Assembly: GCF_030296935.1 (NCBI RefSeq)
Contig: NZ_AP028032.1
Span: 496,001-560,000, forward strand
Reading direction: 5' to 3'
Origin: Coprobacter fastidiosus
Lineage (GTDB): Bacteria > Bacteroidota > Bacteroidia > Bacteroidales > Coprobacteraceae
DNA: 64,000 bases
In this document: positions 39,946-51,245 of the stretch, piece by piece
Numbering within the stretch: the stretch's first letter is position 1
Layout: the number at the start of each line of letters is the position of its first letter
Position numbers and translations under genes: made by a program
Notes under the pieces: generated by a model
The model's input: only the letters and a program-made list of their open reading frames with translations
What the model was told of the DNA's origin: nothing
The model's database searches: none

Positions 39946-40031
39946 TTTTCTATACTTTTCACTATACGCACTTTAAAATAAGCTATAAACATGTGTGATT
40001 TAGAGATAATATGTTCTATCTGTAGAATAAA

Positions 40032-40050
40032 GACCGACAATTTGTCGGTC
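40032..40050. repeat. Perfect 19-bp palindrome upstream of the invertase gene
   Basis: GACCGACAA-T-TTGTCGGTC: nine-base arms around a single central base. The loop is too short for a good terminator hairpin. Position between the invertase and the small membrane-protein gene suggests a protein-binding site (operator or recombinase site); this is inference. Confidence 0.6.
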
Positions 40051-40131
40051 ACATTTTACAAAAATAGTATTTATTTGATGAAAACATAAGAAAGTGCTTA
40101 ATATTATAAGATTTTTCACACATGAATACTT

Positions 40132-40162
40132 TTTGCCAGAATAAAAACTTTCTGTATGTTTG
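40132..40162 (+). promoter_or_regulatory. Promoter of the 55-aa membrane protein
   Basis: TTTG (40132-40135), a 19-bp spacer, TATGTTTG (40155-40162): a perfect consensus match. It ends 28 bp before the ATG at 40191. Confidence 0.85.
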
Positions 40163-40190
40163 TATAAACAAGAGAAATAAAATCTGATTT

Positions 40191-40358
40191 ATGCGCAAGT
40201 TCACACCATTTAGAATAGCTTGTATTGTTTTATTATGGATATACCTTTGCTATTTATTAATCAAGGGATACGGAGAAGTCAATTTACGAGTTTTTTTAGT
40301 CATTATCGCTTCAGGAATCATTATTTTTGTTCCTATATATAAACGCAATCGAAAATAA
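40191..40358 (+). CDS. Small two-helix membrane protein, 55 aa
   Basis: A short ORF: MRKFTPFRIACIVLLWIYLC, a short polar turn around KGYGEVNLR, a second hydrophobic helix (VFLVIIASGIIIFV) and a basic tail KRNRK. The pattern of two membrane helices with positive ends is credible, and a perfect promoter sits at the right distance. There is no family I recognise. It precedes dxs by 90 bp; dxs has its own -7 element. Confidence 0.7.
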   Translation: MRKFTPFRIACIVLLWIYLCYLLIKGYGEVNLRVFLVIIASGIIIFVPIYKRNRK

Positions 40359-40417
40359 TTGCAAAAACAGGACATAAGAATCCCTAAGAAATATTATCGT
40401 TTCATCTAATAAAAAGC

Positions 40418-40425
40418 TACATTTG
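40418..40425 (+). promoter_or_regulatory. -7 element upstream of dxs
   Basis: TACATTTG followed by CAACTG; the same 14-base string TACATTTGCAACTG occurs before the bio leader ORF (6711-6724, minus strand). No good -33 element is visible. The element ends 23 nt before the dxs ATG. Confidence 0.5.
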
Positions 40426-40448
40426 CAACTGCAAAAGTTTATTTAAAT

Positions 40449-42344
40449 ATGGCGATCATAAAAGAGCAATTACTCTCGACAATATATAATCCGGATGATT
40501 TACGGAAACTTTCTCCTGAGCAACTACCGCAGATCTGTACAGAATTAAGACAATTTCTTATAGACGAACTATCTTGTAATCCGGGACATTTCGCTTCGAG
40601 TTTAGGCACTGTAGAACTTACCGTTGCATTGCATTATGTATTTAAGACTCCTTATGATCGAATTGTGTGGGATGTCGGTCATCAGGCATATAGCCATAAG
40701 ATTCTTACCGAACGTAGAGACAAATTTTTTACCAATAGAAAGTTTAAGGGACTAAGCGGATTCCCTTCTCCTTTTGAAAGCAAGTATGATACTTTTACGG
40801 CTGGACATGCGTCTAATTCAATATCAGCAGCTTTAGGAATGTCTGTTGCGGCTAATTTAAAAGGTGAAAATGATAGAAAAGTCATTGCTGTTATCGGAGA
40901 TGCAGCAATATCCGGAGGATTAGCTTTTGAAGGATTGAATAATGCATCTATTAATCCGAATAATTTATTGATTATATTGAACGATAATGATATGGCAATA
41001 GATCATAACGTTGGTGCATTAAATCAATATTTGGTAAATATAACAACTTCCCCAAGTTATAATAAGCTACGGTATGATATATATCGCACATTGGTGAGAC
41101 TCAAACTTATTTCGGCAGAACATCGGGGCGCGATTTTACGTTTCAATAACAGTATCAAGGCTTTGATCAGTAAACACCAAAATATTTTTGAAGGGTTGAA
41201 TATCCGTTATTTCGGACCGATTGATGGGCACGACGTAAATTATATCATTCGTGTACTGAATGATATAAAAGAAATGTCAGGACCTAAACTATTGCATCTG
41301 AAAACCATTAAAGGGAAAGGATATGCTCCTGCAGAAAAAGCTGCGACGGTATGGCACGCTCCGGGCAAATTTAATAAAATAACGGGTGAAAGATTTATTG
41401 TTAAAGATAATAATCTGCCTCCTCTCTTTCAAGAAGTCTTCGGACGTACATTGGTAGAATTAGCAAGAGAGAATAAAAAAATTGTCGGTATTACCCCTGC
41501 TATGCCTACAGGGTGTTCAATGACCTATATGATGTCAGAATTTCCTGATCGCACTTTTGATGTGGGTATAGCTGAAGAACATGCCGTTACTTTCTCCGGA
41601 GGATTGGCTAAGGAAGGTTTGATCCCTTTTTGTAACATCTATTCTACTTTTATGCAACGTGCTTTTGACGAAATAATACATGATGTTGCTATCCAAAATC
41701 TTCATGTAGTTTTTTGTCTTGACAGAGCCGGACTTGTAGGTGAAGATGGTGTGACACATCACGGAGCTTTTGATTTGTCTTATTTAAGATGTATTCCTAA
41801 TATGACTATTGCATCTCCTATGAATGAGCATTACCTTAGACATTTAATGTACACGGCTCAGGCTAAAGAAACAGGAGTTTTTGCTATCCGTTATCCTCGA
41901 GGGCGGGGATCTCTCGTAAATTGGCACTGTACACCAATGATACTGGAAATAGGGAAAGGCCGGAAACTTTCTGATGGAGAGGATATTGCTCTCATCAGTA
42001 TAGGTCCTATAGGAGTATCGGCGCAGAAGGCCATAATAAGGGCAAGACAACAGGGTGTTTCTGTAGCCCATTACGACATGATATTTTTAAAACCGATAGA
42101 TGAAGAATTATTACATGAGATCGGAAAGAAATATTCACGGATTGTTACGGTAGAAGATGGAAGTATAAAAGGCGGACTGGGTATGGCTGTTATTGAATTT
42201 ATGGCTGATAACGGGTATGTTCCCAGAATAAAACGAATAGGTATTCCCGATCAGTTTATTGAGCATGGAACTATTCCTGAACTCTATAAATTATGCGGTA
42301 TGGATGAAGATAATATCGTTTCTCTTTTGACATCTGTATGGTAA
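40449..42344 (+). CDS. dxs: 1-deoxy-D-xylulose-5-phosphate synthase
   Basis: Thiamine-diphosphate enzyme, 631 aa, first step of the MEP isoprenoid pathway (pyruvate plus glyceraldehyde 3-phosphate). The TPP motif is [17 protein letters not shown] to [14 protein letters not shown]. The transketolase pyrimidine-binding region includes [18 protein letters not shown] and [20 protein letters not shown], and the C-terminal domain includes [12 protein letters not shown]. Residues [17 protein letters not shown] at the N-terminus are typical. trkA and trkH follow in the same direction. Confidence 0.96.
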   Translation: MAIIKEQLLSTIYNPDDLRKLSPEQLPQICTELRQFLIDELSCNPGHFASSLGTVELTVALHYVFKTPYDRIVWDVGHQAYSHKILTERRDKFFTNRKFKGLSGFPSPFESKYDTFTAGHASNSISAALGMSVAANLKGENDRKVIAVIGDAAISGGLAFEGLNNASINPNNLLIILNDNDMAIDHNVGALNQYLVNITTSPSYNKLRYDIYRTLVRLKLISAEHRGAILRFNNSIKALISKHQNIFEGLNIRYFGPIDGHDVNYIIRVLNDIKEMSGPKLLHLKTIKGKGYAPAEKAATVWHAPGKFNKITGERFIVKDNNLPPLFQEVFGRTLVELARENKKIVGITPAMPTGCSMTYMMSEFPDRTFDVGIAEEHAVTFSGGLAKEGLIPFCNIYSTFMQRAFDEIIHDVAIQNLHVVFCLDRAGLVGEDGVTHHGAFDLSYLRCIPNMTIASPMNEHYLRHLMYTAQAKETGVFAIRYPRGRGSLVNWHCTPMILEIGKGRKLSDGEDIALISIGPIGVSAQKAIIRARQQGVSVAHYDMIFLKPIDEELLHEIGKKYSRIVTVEDGSIKGGLGMAVIEFMADNGYVPRIKRIGIPDQFIEHGTIPELYKLCGMDEDNIVSLLTSVW

Positions 42345-42396
42345 GAAATCAAGAATCGTAAAATTAAAATATACTTTTAAAGACTTAATATCCTCT

Positions 42397-43731
42397 ATGA
42401 AAATAATAATTGCGGGTGCAGGTGAAGTCGGTACTCATTTAGCAAAGTTGCTTTCTAAGGAAGAACAAGATATCATTTTGATTGATGCAGATATAGAAAA
42501 ACTACAATGGATCGATTCTAATTATAATTTGATGACCGTTGCCGGGTCTCCTACTTCATTCAAGGTTTTAAAAAAGGCTGGGGTTAACAACGCAGATTTA
42601 TTTATTGCCGTTATGCCATTCGAATCTCGAAATATTACGGCATGTACATTGGCTACTAAATTAGGAGCAAAAAAAACGGTTGCCCGTATTGATAATTACG
42701 AATACCTGTTACCTGAAAATAGAGCTTTTTTTCGGGAGTTAGGAGTCGATGAACTCATATATCCCGAAATGCTGGCAGCAGAGGAAATTGTCACGGCGTT
42801 GAAAAGAACATGGGTAAGAAATTGGTTTGAATTATGCAACGGAGAACTTATTTTGATAGGTGTTAAATTACGAGAGAAAGCACAAATACTCAATCACAAA
42901 TTATGCGATCTTACCCGACAGAACAATTACTACCATATCGCTGCCATAAAAAGGAATGAAGAAACTATTATTCCACGTGGTAATGATGAGTTGCAACTTA
43001 ATGACATTGTTTATTTTACTACAACTCCAGATCATATTCAGGATATTCGTGAACTGACAGGAAAAACTGAAGTAGATGTACGAAAGGTAATGATTATGGG
43101 TGGCAGCCGTATTGCAATACGACTTATCCATATTGCTCCAGAATACATAAAAATGAAATTAATTGAATGTGATCGGGAAAAAAGTTTCAAATTAGTAGAA
43201 AAAATGCATGATACCGTTATTATTCACGGAGATGCAAGAGATATTGATTTGTTGAAAGAAGAAGGCATAAGAGACACCGATGCTTTTATTGCTCTTACAG
43301 ATAGCTCTGAAACGAATATTTTGGCTTGTTTAACAGCTAAAAGGCTGGGTGTAGCAAAAACCATAGCAGAAGTAGAAAACATTCCGTTTATTTCTACCGC
43401 AGAGGGATTGAATATCGGTTCAATTATAAATAAAAAATTGATTGCCGCCAGTAGGATTTTTCAGCTATTACTTGATTCGGATTCTTCGAACGTGAAATGT
43501 TTGGCTTTGGCTGATGCTGAAGTCGCCGAATTAGTTGCGAAAGAAGGGTCAAAAATAACAAAAGCACCAGTCAAAGATCTTACATTACCCAAAGATCTCA
43601 CATTGGGAGGATTGATCAGGGATGGAAAGGGTATTATTGTGAATGGAAATACACAAATTCAGGCAAATGATCATGTTGTCGTATTTTGTCTGGATACAGC
43701 TATCCGTAAAATAGAAAAGCTTTTCAATTAA
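42397..43731 (+). CDS. trkA: Trk potassium-uptake regulatory subunit TrkA
   Basis: 444 aa with two RCK modules in tandem. The first NAD-binding Rossmann motif is IIIAGAGEVGTHLAKLL at the N-terminus; the second is VMIMGGSRIAIRLIHIA near 230. Each is followed by a RCK_C (TrkA_C) segment. It gates the TrkH channel from the cytosolic face in response to nucleotides. trkH begins 10 bp after its stop, so they form an operon. Confidence 0.95.
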   Translation: MKIIIAGAGEVGTHLAKLLSKEEQDIILIDADIEKLQWIDSNYNLMTVAGSPTSFKVLKKAGVNNADLFIAVMPFESRNITACTLATKLGAKKTVARIDNYEYLLPENRAFFRELGVDELIYPEMLAAEEIVTALKRTWVRNWFELCNGELILIGVKLREKAQILNHKLCDLTRQNNYYHIAAIKRNEETIIPRGNDELQLNDIVYFTTTPDHIQDIRELTGKTEVDVRKVMIMGGSRIAIRLIHIAPEYIKMKLIECDREKSFKLVEKMHDTVIIHGDARDIDLLKEEGIRDTDAFIALTDSSETNILACLTAKRLGVAKTIAEVENIPFISTAEGLNIGSIINKKLIAASRIFQLLLDSDSSNVKCLALADAEVAELVAKEGSKITKAPVKDLTLPKDLTLGGLIRDGKGIIVNGNTQIQANDHVVVFCLDTAIRKIEKLFN

Positions 43732-43741
43732 TAATTTTAAT

Positions 43742-45208
43742 ATGTCAGAAATAAATTTTCGAATAGTAGCACGAGTAATAGGCATATTATTATGTTTTGA
43801 AGCACTTTTTATGCTATTGCCGTTAAGTGTTGCAATATACTATAATGAAAGTGATATATATGCATTCTTACTGACCATCGGCATTACGGCGATTGTCGGA
43901 CTATGCTCTACATTTATTTTTAAAAGACATAGCAAGCAAATGGGCAAAAGAGAGGGATTCTTAATTGTTTCTACCTCTTGGATTTTCTTTTCTTTATTTG
44001 GAATGTTACCGTTTCTTATTCATGGAGATATCGATAATATTACGGACGCTTTTTTTGAAACTATGTCTGGATGTACGACTACCGGAGCTACGATACTGGA
44101 TGATATAGAAAGTTTACCGCATGGGATTTTGTTTTGGAGAAGCTTAATGCAATGGCTCGGAGGTATGGGTATTATTTTATTTACATTAGCAGTTCTTCCC
44201 ATGTTAAATTCTGGAGGAGGAATTCAACTATTTAATGCAGAAGTTCCGGGTATAACTCACGATAAACTTAGACCGAGAATCAGCGAAACGGCAAAACGTC
44301 TGTGGATAGTATATTTAAGTATTACGGTTTTATTGATCGTTTTGCTGGTATTAGGGCCAATGAATTTCTTTGATGCGGTATGTCATGCCCTGACAACTAC
44401 TGCAACCGGTGGATATTCGACAAAACAGAATAGTATCGCCTATTGGGATTCTGCATATATCGAATATGTCATTATCATATTCATGTTAATCTCAGGAATA
44501 AATTTTTCGTTAGTTTATCATGCCGCTCTGGGCGATTATAAAAAGTTATTGCAAGATGAAGAAACCAAATGGTTTTTATTTGTTGTTTTATTAGCCACAG
44601 CCGCTATTGCTGCAGGATTATTTATTAGCGGACAAATATACGGGAATGCCGAAAAAACAATTCGTACAGCACTTTTTCAGGTATCGACATGTATTACGAC
44701 TACGGGATTTGCTACAGCCGATTTTGCTAAGTGGGGACCATTCTTTAATGTTGTTATATTTTGTGTTATGTTTTTTGGAGCTTGTGCCGGATCTACGAGT
44801 GGTGGAGCTAAAACTATACGAATGGTTGTTGTGTTAAAAAATACAGCAAATGAATTTTATCGGCATCTCCATCCTAATGCAGTTGTTCCTGTTCGAATTA
44901 ACCGGCGTGTTATATCTTATGATCTTGTGTCTAAAATATTGGCATTTCTTTTCGTATATGTGCTGGTTGTGGCAATAAGTGCCCTTGTATTATCGTCTTT
45001 AGGACTGTCGTTTGAAGAATCTTTCGGATGTACACTTTCTTGTCTTAGTAATGTAGGTCCTGGATTCGGAAGAATGAGTTCTGACTTTTCTTTTGAAATT
45101 ATCCCTACGTTAGGTAAATGGGTACTGTCTTTTGATATGCTGATCGGACGATTAGAATTATTTACGGTATTGATTCTTTTTAGTCCGTATTTTTGGAAAA
45201 AATCATAA
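43742..45208 (+). CDS. trkH: Trk potassium-uptake membrane subunit TrkH
   Basis: 488 aa polytopic channel protein. Selectivity-filter repeats of the Trk/Ktr fold are visible: TMSGCTTTGATIL, LTTTATGGYSTK, CITTTGFATADF and CLSNVGPGFG. About ten to twelve membrane segments. It moves K+ (with H+ or Na+ coupling) and pairs with the adjacent TrkA. Confidence 0.95.
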   Translation: MSEINFRIVARVIGILLCFEALFMLLPLSVAIYYNESDIYAFLLTIGITAIVGLCSTFIFKRHSKQMGKREGFLIVSTSWIFFSLFGMLPFLIHGDIDNITDAFFETMSGCTTTGATILDDIESLPHGILFWRSLMQWLGGMGIILFTLAVLPMLNSGGGIQLFNAEVPGITHDKLRPRISETAKRLWIVYLSITVLLIVLLVLGPMNFFDAVCHALTTTATGGYSTKQNSIAYWDSAYIEYVIIIFMLISGINFSLVYHAALGDYKKLLQDEETKWFLFVVLLATAAIAAGLFISGQIYGNAEKTIRTALFQVSTCITTTGFATADFAKWGPFFNVVIFCVMFFGACAGSTSGGAKTIRMVVVLKNTANEFYRHLHPNAVVPVRINRRVISYDLVSKILAFLFVYVLVVAISALVLSSLGLSFEESFGCTLSCLSNVGPGFGRMSSDFSFEIIPTLGKWVLSFDMLIGRLELFTVLILFSPYFWKKS

Positions 45209-45279
45209 ACACCAACGAGGAAATATAATTAAAACTTTTTCGTATTTTTGTCTGAGATAAATACACGTTGATAAAAAGC

Positions 45280-47742
45280 ATGATTAAGAAAAAAACAGAA
45301 AAAGTATCTTCTAACAAAGAAGATTCTATTTCAAAAAAAATATCGGTCTTCCTAAAAAGTGAAAGAACTCATTTTGTGATAGGTATTCTCTGTGTAATGT
45401 TCGGAGTATATCTGTTTATTGCCTTTCTTTCATTTTTTTATACAGGAAATGCGGATCAAAGTAAATTAGAGAATTTACCATTAAGCGAATTGAGCAGTAT
45501 AAAGAATGAAATACGTAATTGGACAGGAGCTTTTGGTGCATATTTATCCGACTTGCTTATTAACCAATGGGTCGGAATATCCGCATTCTTTATTTCTTTT
45601 TTTATTGCTAAAGTCGGTTTAAAACTGATGAAAGTTAAAAATTTTTCAATTACAAAATCATTAGTTTATACTTGTTCTCTTATTATCTTAGGCTCTTTGA
45701 TTTGCGGATTCTTTTTTATTGATAATTATAAAGATTCATATCTTTTTTTAGGGGGGTATCATGGTTATTACATGACACTGTTATTACAAGCAAATATCGG
45801 ATGGACAGGAACTTTATTGTTCATCCTTACGGGTGTATTGATATTTTTGGTCGCAATAAGTGCCAAAACCGTACCATTCTTACGTAAAATATTTTTATTA
45901 GATATTAAACGAAAAAAGGATATTGAAGTTTCAGAATCAGAGGATAATAAAATCTATCAAACATCTTTGGAGAATAAAAATTTAGTAAATAAACCAATTT
46001 CAATTTCTGAAGTATTAAATTCTGATATTGAAGATGAACCTGATATGGTTGAATCTGAAGGTTGTACCGACAAAACAGATCATCATGAAGAAAACTTTTT
46101 TGAGATTGTACCAAAACAAGAAGAGACATTAGTTAAAGAAGATACAATTCAGGAAGATAGATCGGGAGAACCGGAATTTGTGATAGAGGAAAATGTTCAA
46201 GAGGAGGAAGAAATATCGAACAGTGAAGAATTGGGAGAATACGATCCTACTTTAGACCTTTCACGTTATAAAGCCCCATCTTTCGATCTTTTAAATAAGT
46301 ATGAAGGGAATGATCGTCAGATCGATATGGATGAACAAAACGCGAATAAAAATCGAATTATCGAAACCCTTGAAAATTACGGAATCCGCATTAGTTCGAT
46401 TAAAGCGACAGTCGGTCCGACTATCACTCTTTATGAGATTGTTCCAGAGCCGGGTGTTCGGATTTCAAAAATACGAAATTTGGAAGATGATATAGCTCTA
46501 AGCCTGGCAGCTTTAGGAATTCGAATTATCGCTCCTATCCCGGGGAAAGGAACTATCGGTATTGAAGTGCCCAATAAGGATCCGCAAATAGTTTCGATGT
46601 ATTCTGTTATTGCCTCGAAAAAATTTCAAGAATGTAAATTTGATCTTCCTGTTGCTTTAGGAAAGACTATTACCAATGAGATTTTTATGGTAGATCTTGC
46701 CAAAATGCCTCATATCCTTGTTGCAGGTGCTACGGGACAGGGGAAATCTGTAGGATTAAATGCTATTATTACGTCTTTGCTATACAAAAAACATCCTGCA
46801 CAACTAAAGTTTGTGTTGATAGACCCTAAAAAAGTAGAATTCAATATCTATGCAAACATAGAAAGACATTTTTTGGCAAAATTACCAGATGGTGACGAGG
46901 CTATTATCACGGATGTGACAAAGGTCGTTCAAACGTTGAATTCTATTACAAAAGAAATGGATGACCGATACGATCTATTGAAAAAGGCCCATACCCGTAA
47001 CATAAAAGAGTATAACTCTAAATTTATCGCACGGAGATTAAATCCCAATAACGGACATCGGTATATGCCTTATATTGTAGTAATTGTTGACGAATTTGGG
47101 GATTTGATAATGACAGCAGGAAAAGAGGTTGAACTCCCGATCGCCCGTATAGCACAATTGGCACGAGCCGTCGGTATTCACATGATTATTGCGACTCAGC
47201 GCCCTTCAACTAATATTATTACAGGAGTGATTAAGGCAAATTTCCCGGCTCGTATAGCATTTAAAGTTTCTTCTATGATTGACTCGAGAACGATTCTCGA
47301 TTGTCCCGGAGCAAATCAGCTAATCGGGCGTGGAGACTTATTGTTTTCACAAGGCAGTGATCTGATTCGTGTACAATCTGCATTTGTCGATACTCCAGAA
47401 GTAGAAAAAATTTGTGAATATATAGGAGATCAAGAATCATATCCTACAGCTTATTTGTTACCGGAATATGTGGGGGAAAACGGAGAATCCGGATTAACAG
47501 ATGTCAATTTGAAAGACCGAGATCCTATGTTTGAAGAAGCTGCTCGACTTATCGTGGCTAATCAACAAGGATCAACATCGCTAATTCAAAGAAAATTCTC
47601 TATTGGATATAATCGTGCAGGACGTATTATGGATCAGTTAGAGGCTGCAGGAATCGTTGGTCCGTTTGAAGGTAGTAAGGCTCGGCAAGTTCTGGTTATA
47701 GACGATATTCACTTAGAACAAATATTTGAATCTTTAAAATAA
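45280..47742 (+). CDS. ftsK: DNA translocase FtsK
   Basis: 820 aa from ATG 45280 (the open frame starts at an upstream TTG). Four membrane helices ([20 protein letters not shown] and others, residues about 30-200) anchor it at the septum. An acidic linker (about 220-320) leads to the motor: Walker [17 protein letters not shown], Walker [15 protein letters not shown]. The C-terminal gamma winged helix ([20 protein letters not shown]) recognises polar DNA sequences. It moves chromosomes during division. A -7 element TATTTTTG is at 45243-45250. lolA-like and trxB genes follow closely. Confidence 0.96.
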   Translation: MIKKKTEKVSSNKEDSISKKISVFLKSERTHFVIGILCVMFGVYLFIAFLSFFYTGNADQSKLENLPLSELSSIKNEIRNWTGAFGAYLSDLLINQWVGISAFFISFFIAKVGLKLMKVKNFSITKSLVYTCSLIILGSLICGFFFIDNYKDSYLFLGGYHGYYMTLLLQANIGWTGTLLFILTGVLIFLVAISAKTVPFLRKIFLLDIKRKKDIEVSESEDNKIYQTSLENKNLVNKPISISEVLNSDIEDEPDMVESEGCTDKTDHHEENFFEIVPKQEETLVKEDTIQEDRSGEPEFVIEENVQEEEEISNSEELGEYDPTLDLSRYKAPSFDLLNKYEGNDRQIDMDEQNANKNRIIETLENYGIRISSIKATVGPTITLYEIVPEPGVRISKIRNLEDDIALSLAALGIRIIAPIPGKGTIGIEVPNKDPQIVSMYSVIASKKFQECKFDLPVALGKTITNEIFMVDLAKMPHILVAGATGQGKSVGLNAIITSLLYKKHPAQLKFVLIDPKKVEFNIYANIERHFLAKLPDGDEAIITDVTKVVQTLNSITKEMDDRYDLLKKAHTRNIKEYNSKFIARRLNPNNGHRYMPYIVVIVDEFGDLIMTAGKEVELPIARIAQLARAVGIHMIIATQRPSTNIITGVIKANFPARIAFKVSSMIDSRTILDCPGANQLIGRGDLLFSQGSDLIRVQSAFVDTPEVEKICEYIGDQESYPTAYLLPEYVGENGESGLTDVNLKDRDPMFEEAARLIVANQQGSTSLIQRKFSIGYNRAGRIMDQLEAAGIVGPFEGSKARQVLVIDDIHLEQIFESLK

Positions 47743-47753
47743 ATAAAGATAAT

Positions 47754-48380
47754 ATGAAAAGATTACTTCTTCTTTTTATTTGTTTGACAATCTACAATGC
47801 CTCTTTTGCTCAAAATAAAGCTGGTACATTATTGGATAAAGTTATCGCTCAATACAAAAGTTCTAAAGGTATATCGATAAATTTTCATGTTGAAAATAAA
47901 GACCAGAATCAAAGAACAATAGATAAAACAAGCGGGGAAATGAAACTCATGAATAATAAATTTAAAATCATTACTCCGGAAATAATAACTTGGTTCGATG
48001 GTAAAAATCAGTGGTCATATGTAAAATCGACGCAAGAAGTGAATCTTAGCAATCCTGATGAATCAGAATTACAAAGTATAAATCCGTATCAGATATTGTC
48101 GAATTATAAAAAAGAATTCAAGTATAGTTATAAAGGTAAACAATCGGGAAATGATATTATCGAGCTATCTCCTATCGGAACAGAATCTGATATAAAAAAA
48201 ATAAGTTTATCAATTCAAGCTGATAAGTTTTACCCTACCGAAATAATAATTTATAATAAGAATAAAACAATTACATCTGTTATTTTGTCTAAGTATCAGA
48301 CAGGAATGAACTATCAAAACTCGCTCTTTGTTTTTGATAAGAAAAAATATCCCCAAGCCGAGCTGATAGACTTGAGATAA
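47754..48380 (+). CDS. lolA: LolA-like outer-membrane lipoprotein carrier
   Basis: 208 aa with a signal peptide ([19 protein letters not shown]). The mature part has the LolA beta-barrel-like pattern: [58 protein letters not shown]. It would ferry lipoproteins across the periplasm, receiving them from a LolCDE-type transporter (a LolE-like permease is encoded at 26020). It starts 11 bp after ftsK; this ftsK-lolA pairing is common in Bacteroidetes. Confidence 0.87.
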   Translation: MKRLLLLFICLTIYNASFAQNKAGTLLDKVIAQYKSSKGISINFHVENKDQNQRTIDKTSGEMKLMNNKFKIITPEIITWFDGKNQWSYVKSTQEVNLSNPDESELQSINPYQILSNYKKEFKYSYKGKQSGNDIIELSPIGTESDIKKISLSIQADKFYPTEIIIYNKNKTITSVILSKYQTGMNYQNSLFVFDKKKYPQAELIDLR

Positions 48381-48406
48381 AGATCAAATCAATCAAATAA
48401 TTAAAT

Positions 48407-49354
48407 ATGGAAACAAACGAAAGAGTACGTTGCCTCATTATTGGATCTGGCCCGGCCGGATATACGGCAGCCGTTTATGCCGGAAGGGCAAATCTTGCCC
48501 CGGTACTTTATGAAGGAATACAACCCGGAGGACAATTGACAACCACAACTGATATAGAAAATTTTCCGGGATACCCCGAGGGTATCTCAGGAACGGAGAT
48601 GATGGAAGATTTGAAAAAACAAGCATCCCGTTTTGGCGCGGATATTCGGTACGGAACTGTTACAGCCGTTGATTTCAACAAAACTCCATATCAATTGACG
48701 ATAGATGGTTCAAATAAAATAGAAGCTGATACCATTATCATTGCAACCGGAGCTTCTGCAAAATATTTAGGACTTCCGGATGAGACAAAATATGCGGGTT
48801 TAGGAGTATCGGCTTGTGCTACATGTGATGGTTTTTTTTACCGTAAAAAAGTTGTCGCTGTCGTTGGAGGAGGCGATACCGCATGTGAAGAAGCTGTATA
48901 TTTGGCACATTTGGCCAATAAAGTATATTTAATTGTCCGGAAAGATTATCTGAGAGCATCTAAGATTATGCAAAAACGGGTAATGGACACTCCCAATATA
49001 GATGTCCTTTTCGAGACTCAAACAATCGGATTATTCGGTGAAAATAGTTTAGAAGGAGCGCATCTTGTCAAAGCAAAAGACACAGACAGAGAAGAATATA
49101 TGGATATTGCTATAGACGGATTTTTCTTAGCAATAGGACACAAACCAAATACCGACATATTTCTTCCGGCACTTCACGTAGATGAAAATGGATACATAAA
49201 AACTATAGAAAATACAACTGCAACGAATATTCCAGGAGTATTTGCAGCTGGAGATGTGGCTGATCCTCGTTACAGGCAAGCTGTTACAGCCGCAGCTTCT
49301 GGTTGTAAGGCTGCAATCGATGCTGAAAAATATCTAATAGAGAACGAATTATAA
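48407..49354 (+). CDS. trxB: Thioredoxin-disulfide reductase
   Basis: 315 aa flavoenzyme. The FAD motif is IIGSGPAGYTAAVYAGRA, the redox-active disulfide is CATC in VSACATCDGFFYRK, the NADPH motif is VVGGGDTACEEAVYLA, and the C-terminal FAD contact is GVFAAGDVADPRYRQA. It reduces thioredoxin with NADPH. It is the last gene of the ftsK-lolA-trxB unit and ends at a strong terminator. Confidence 0.96.
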   Translation: METNERVRCLIIGSGPAGYTAAVYAGRANLAPVLYEGIQPGGQLTTTTDIENFPGYPEGISGTEMMEDLKKQASRFGADIRYGTVTAVDFNKTPYQLTIDGSNKIEADTIIIATGASAKYLGLPDETKYAGLGVSACATCDGFFYRKKVVAVVGGGDTACEEAVYLAHLANKVYLIVRKDYLRASKIMQKRVMDTPNIDVLFETQTIGLFGENSLEGAHLVKAKDTDREEYMDIAIDGFFLAIGHKPNTDIFLPALHVDENGYIKTIENTTATNIPGVFAAGDVADPRYRQAVTAAASGCKAAIDAEKYLIENEL

Positions 49355-49370
49355 TATTTCTACAAAATAG

Positions 49371-49417
49371 AGGAAAAGATTACAGATATACAGAAAATGT
49401 AATCTTTTCCTTTTTTT
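49371..49417 (+). terminator. Intrinsic terminator after trxB
   Basis: A perfect 14-bp stem (aggaaaagattaca at 49371-49384 with 49398-49411), a 13-nt loop, then seven T residues. Confidence 0.92.
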
Positions 49418-49546
49418 CTTTTGAAATTTTACTCGCATCAAAATTGTCAAAACAAACTATTTTTTTGCCATTTTTTTCAGATTTAAAGACACCTTTTTAT
49501 TTTTTTTATTTACATTTGTGCTATACAACAGTGTTATTCAGCAAAT

Positions 49547-50248
49547 ATGGTCAAAAAAAGCACAATAGAGTCGATTATCCGTGAAGATATGGCCGATATG
49601 TGGGCATTGCTTAATCCGGATGAAAAACGTATTATAACCGATAACTTTCATATTCAGACATTTAAAAAAAACGAGATGATTTATAGTGAGGGTGAAAAAG
49701 CTACTCAGTTGATGTGTCTCATTAAAGGAAAGGTGAAAATATTCAAAGAAGGTGTCGGAGGCAGAAGTCAGATAATTCGTTTGATACGTCCTGTTCAATA
49801 TTTTGGATATAGGGCCTATTTTGCCGGAGAAAATTACGTGACTGCTGCATCAGCATTCGAAACAGCAACAATCGGTTTTTTACCGATGAATATCATTGAA
49901 ACTCAGATTAGAAAAAATAATCAATTAGCTTATTTCTTCATAAAGGAATTGGCAATGGATTTAGGCATATCAGACACGAGAACCGTAAATTTGACACAAA
50001 AGCATATTCGGGGAAGATTGGCGGAATCTTTACTTATGTTGAAAGATAACTACGGACTTGAAGAGGACGGAGCAACGCTTAGTATTTACATGGCAAGAGA
50101 AGACTTAGCAAATTTATCCAATATGACGACCTCTAATGCAATAAGAACTTTGTCTTGTTTTTCCAATGAAAAAATCATCATAGTGGATGGGCGGAAAATA
50201 AAGATCATAGATGAAGCAAAATTGCGTAAGATAAGCAGATTCGGATAA
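49547..50248 (+). CDS. Crp/Fnr-family transcriptional regulator
   Basis: 233 aa: an N-terminal cyclic-nucleotide-binding-like jelly roll (FKKNEMIYSEGEKATQLMCL … GKVKIFKEG) and a C-terminal winged helix (LSIYMAREDLANLSNMTTSN). There is no N-terminal cysteine cluster, so it is not an Fe-S Fnr. The ligand is unknown. A -7 TACATTTG lies at 49511-49518 in a T-rich leader. It is a single-gene unit converging on pyrD. Confidence 0.9.
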   Translation: MVKKSTIESIIREDMADMWALLNPDEKRIITDNFHIQTFKKNEMIYSEGEKATQLMCLIKGKVKIFKEGVGGRSQIIRLIRPVQYFGYRAYFAGENYVTAASAFETATIGFLPMNIIETQIRKNNQLAYFFIKELAMDLGISDTRTVNLTQKHIRGRLAESLLMLKDNYGLEEDGATLSIYMAREDLANLSNMTTSNAIRTLSCFSNEKIIIVDGRKIKIIDEAKLRKISRFG

Positions 50249-50280
50249 AATTCAGTACATTTCATTTTTAGAGAGATAAA

Positions 50281-50322
50281 AAAATCGGAATATTTTTGTA
50301 TTTAAACAAATACTCCGATTTT
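50281..50322. terminator. Bidirectional terminator between crp-like gene and pyrD
   Basis: Arms 50281-50298 (aaaatcggaatatttttg) and 50307-50322 (caaatactccgatttt) pair with one wobble and a small bulge. The A-run before and T-run after serve both convergent genes. Confidence 0.8.
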
Positions 50323-50339
50323 TATAAGGCTAGAAAGTT

Positions 50340-51245
50340 TTATACAAGCCCTATAATTTCCTGTACAGAATTATAACCGTGCCGTTTAAGATAGCCATTA
50401 ATACCGTCGATAACTTTAATTGTAATTTGCGGATCAATGAAATTTGCAGTTCCGATCTGTACGGCAGTTGCGCCAGCCAATAAAAATTCAACAGCATCTG
50501 TCGCATTCATAATACCACCCAATCCGATTATCGGAACTTTGACAGCTTTTGCTACTTGCCATACCATTCGCAAAGCAATAGGCTTCACACAAGCCCCAGA
50601 TAATCCTCCAGTAACAGTCGATAAAATAGGCTTACGTCGTTCTGCATCAATTGCCATTCCTAACAATGTATTGATGAGAGACACGCTATCCGCACCTTCA
50701 GCTTCAACAGCTCTAGCAATCTCCGCAATATCAGTTACATTGGGAGACAACTTAACAATCAAAGTTCCCGGATAGACTTGCCGGACTGCTTTCACTACGT
50801 TTCCAGCGCTTTTACACGAAGTTCCGAACGCCATACCACCTTCTTTAACATTCGGACAAGAAATATTCAATTCTATAGCCGGTATCTTTTCTAATGCCGC
50901 TATCTTGGCAGATGTCGCTACATAATCGTCAATTGTAGAACCAGAAACATTTACGATCATATTTGTATCGATATTTTTTATTTCAGGATAGATTTTCTGA
51001 ATGAAATACTCGACACCTTTATTCTGCAGACCGACAGCATTTAGCATGCCCGAAGGAGTTTCGGCCATTCTGGGATACGGATTTCCTTCTCTATGGTGTA
51101 AAGTCGTTCCTTTTACTATTATAGCACCTAAGCGAGACAAGTCTATGAAATCAGCAAATTCTAAACCGTAGCCGAAAGTACCAGAGGCAGTCATGACAGG
51201 ATTTTTCAACGTCAGTGAGCCTATTTTTACATTTAAATCTGCCAT
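50340..51245 (-). CDS. pyrD: Dihydroorotate dehydrogenase B, catalytic subunit
   Basis: 301 aa FMN TIM-barrel enzyme of pyrimidine synthesis. It shows the class 1B features [25 protein letters not shown], the active-site segment [19 protein letters not shown] (cysteine as base rather than serine) and FMN contacts [19 protein letters not shown]. It works with PyrK, whose gene overlaps it by 13 bp, passing electrons to NAD. Confidence 0.95.
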   Translation of the reverse strand: MADLNVKIGSLTLKNPVMTASGTFGYGLEFADFIDLSRLGAIIVKGTTLHHREGNPYPRMAETPSGMLNAVGLQNKGVEYFIQKIYPEIKNIDTNMIVNVSGSTIDDYVATSAKIAALEKIPAIELNISCPNVKEGGMAFGTSCKSAGNVVKAVRQVYPGTLIVKLSPNVTDIAEIARAVEAEGADSVSLINTLLGMAIDAERRKPILSTVTGGLSGACVKPIALRMVWQVAKAVKVPIIGLGGIMNATDAVEFLLAGATAVQIGTANFIDPQITIKVIDGINGYLKRHGYNSVQEIIGLV

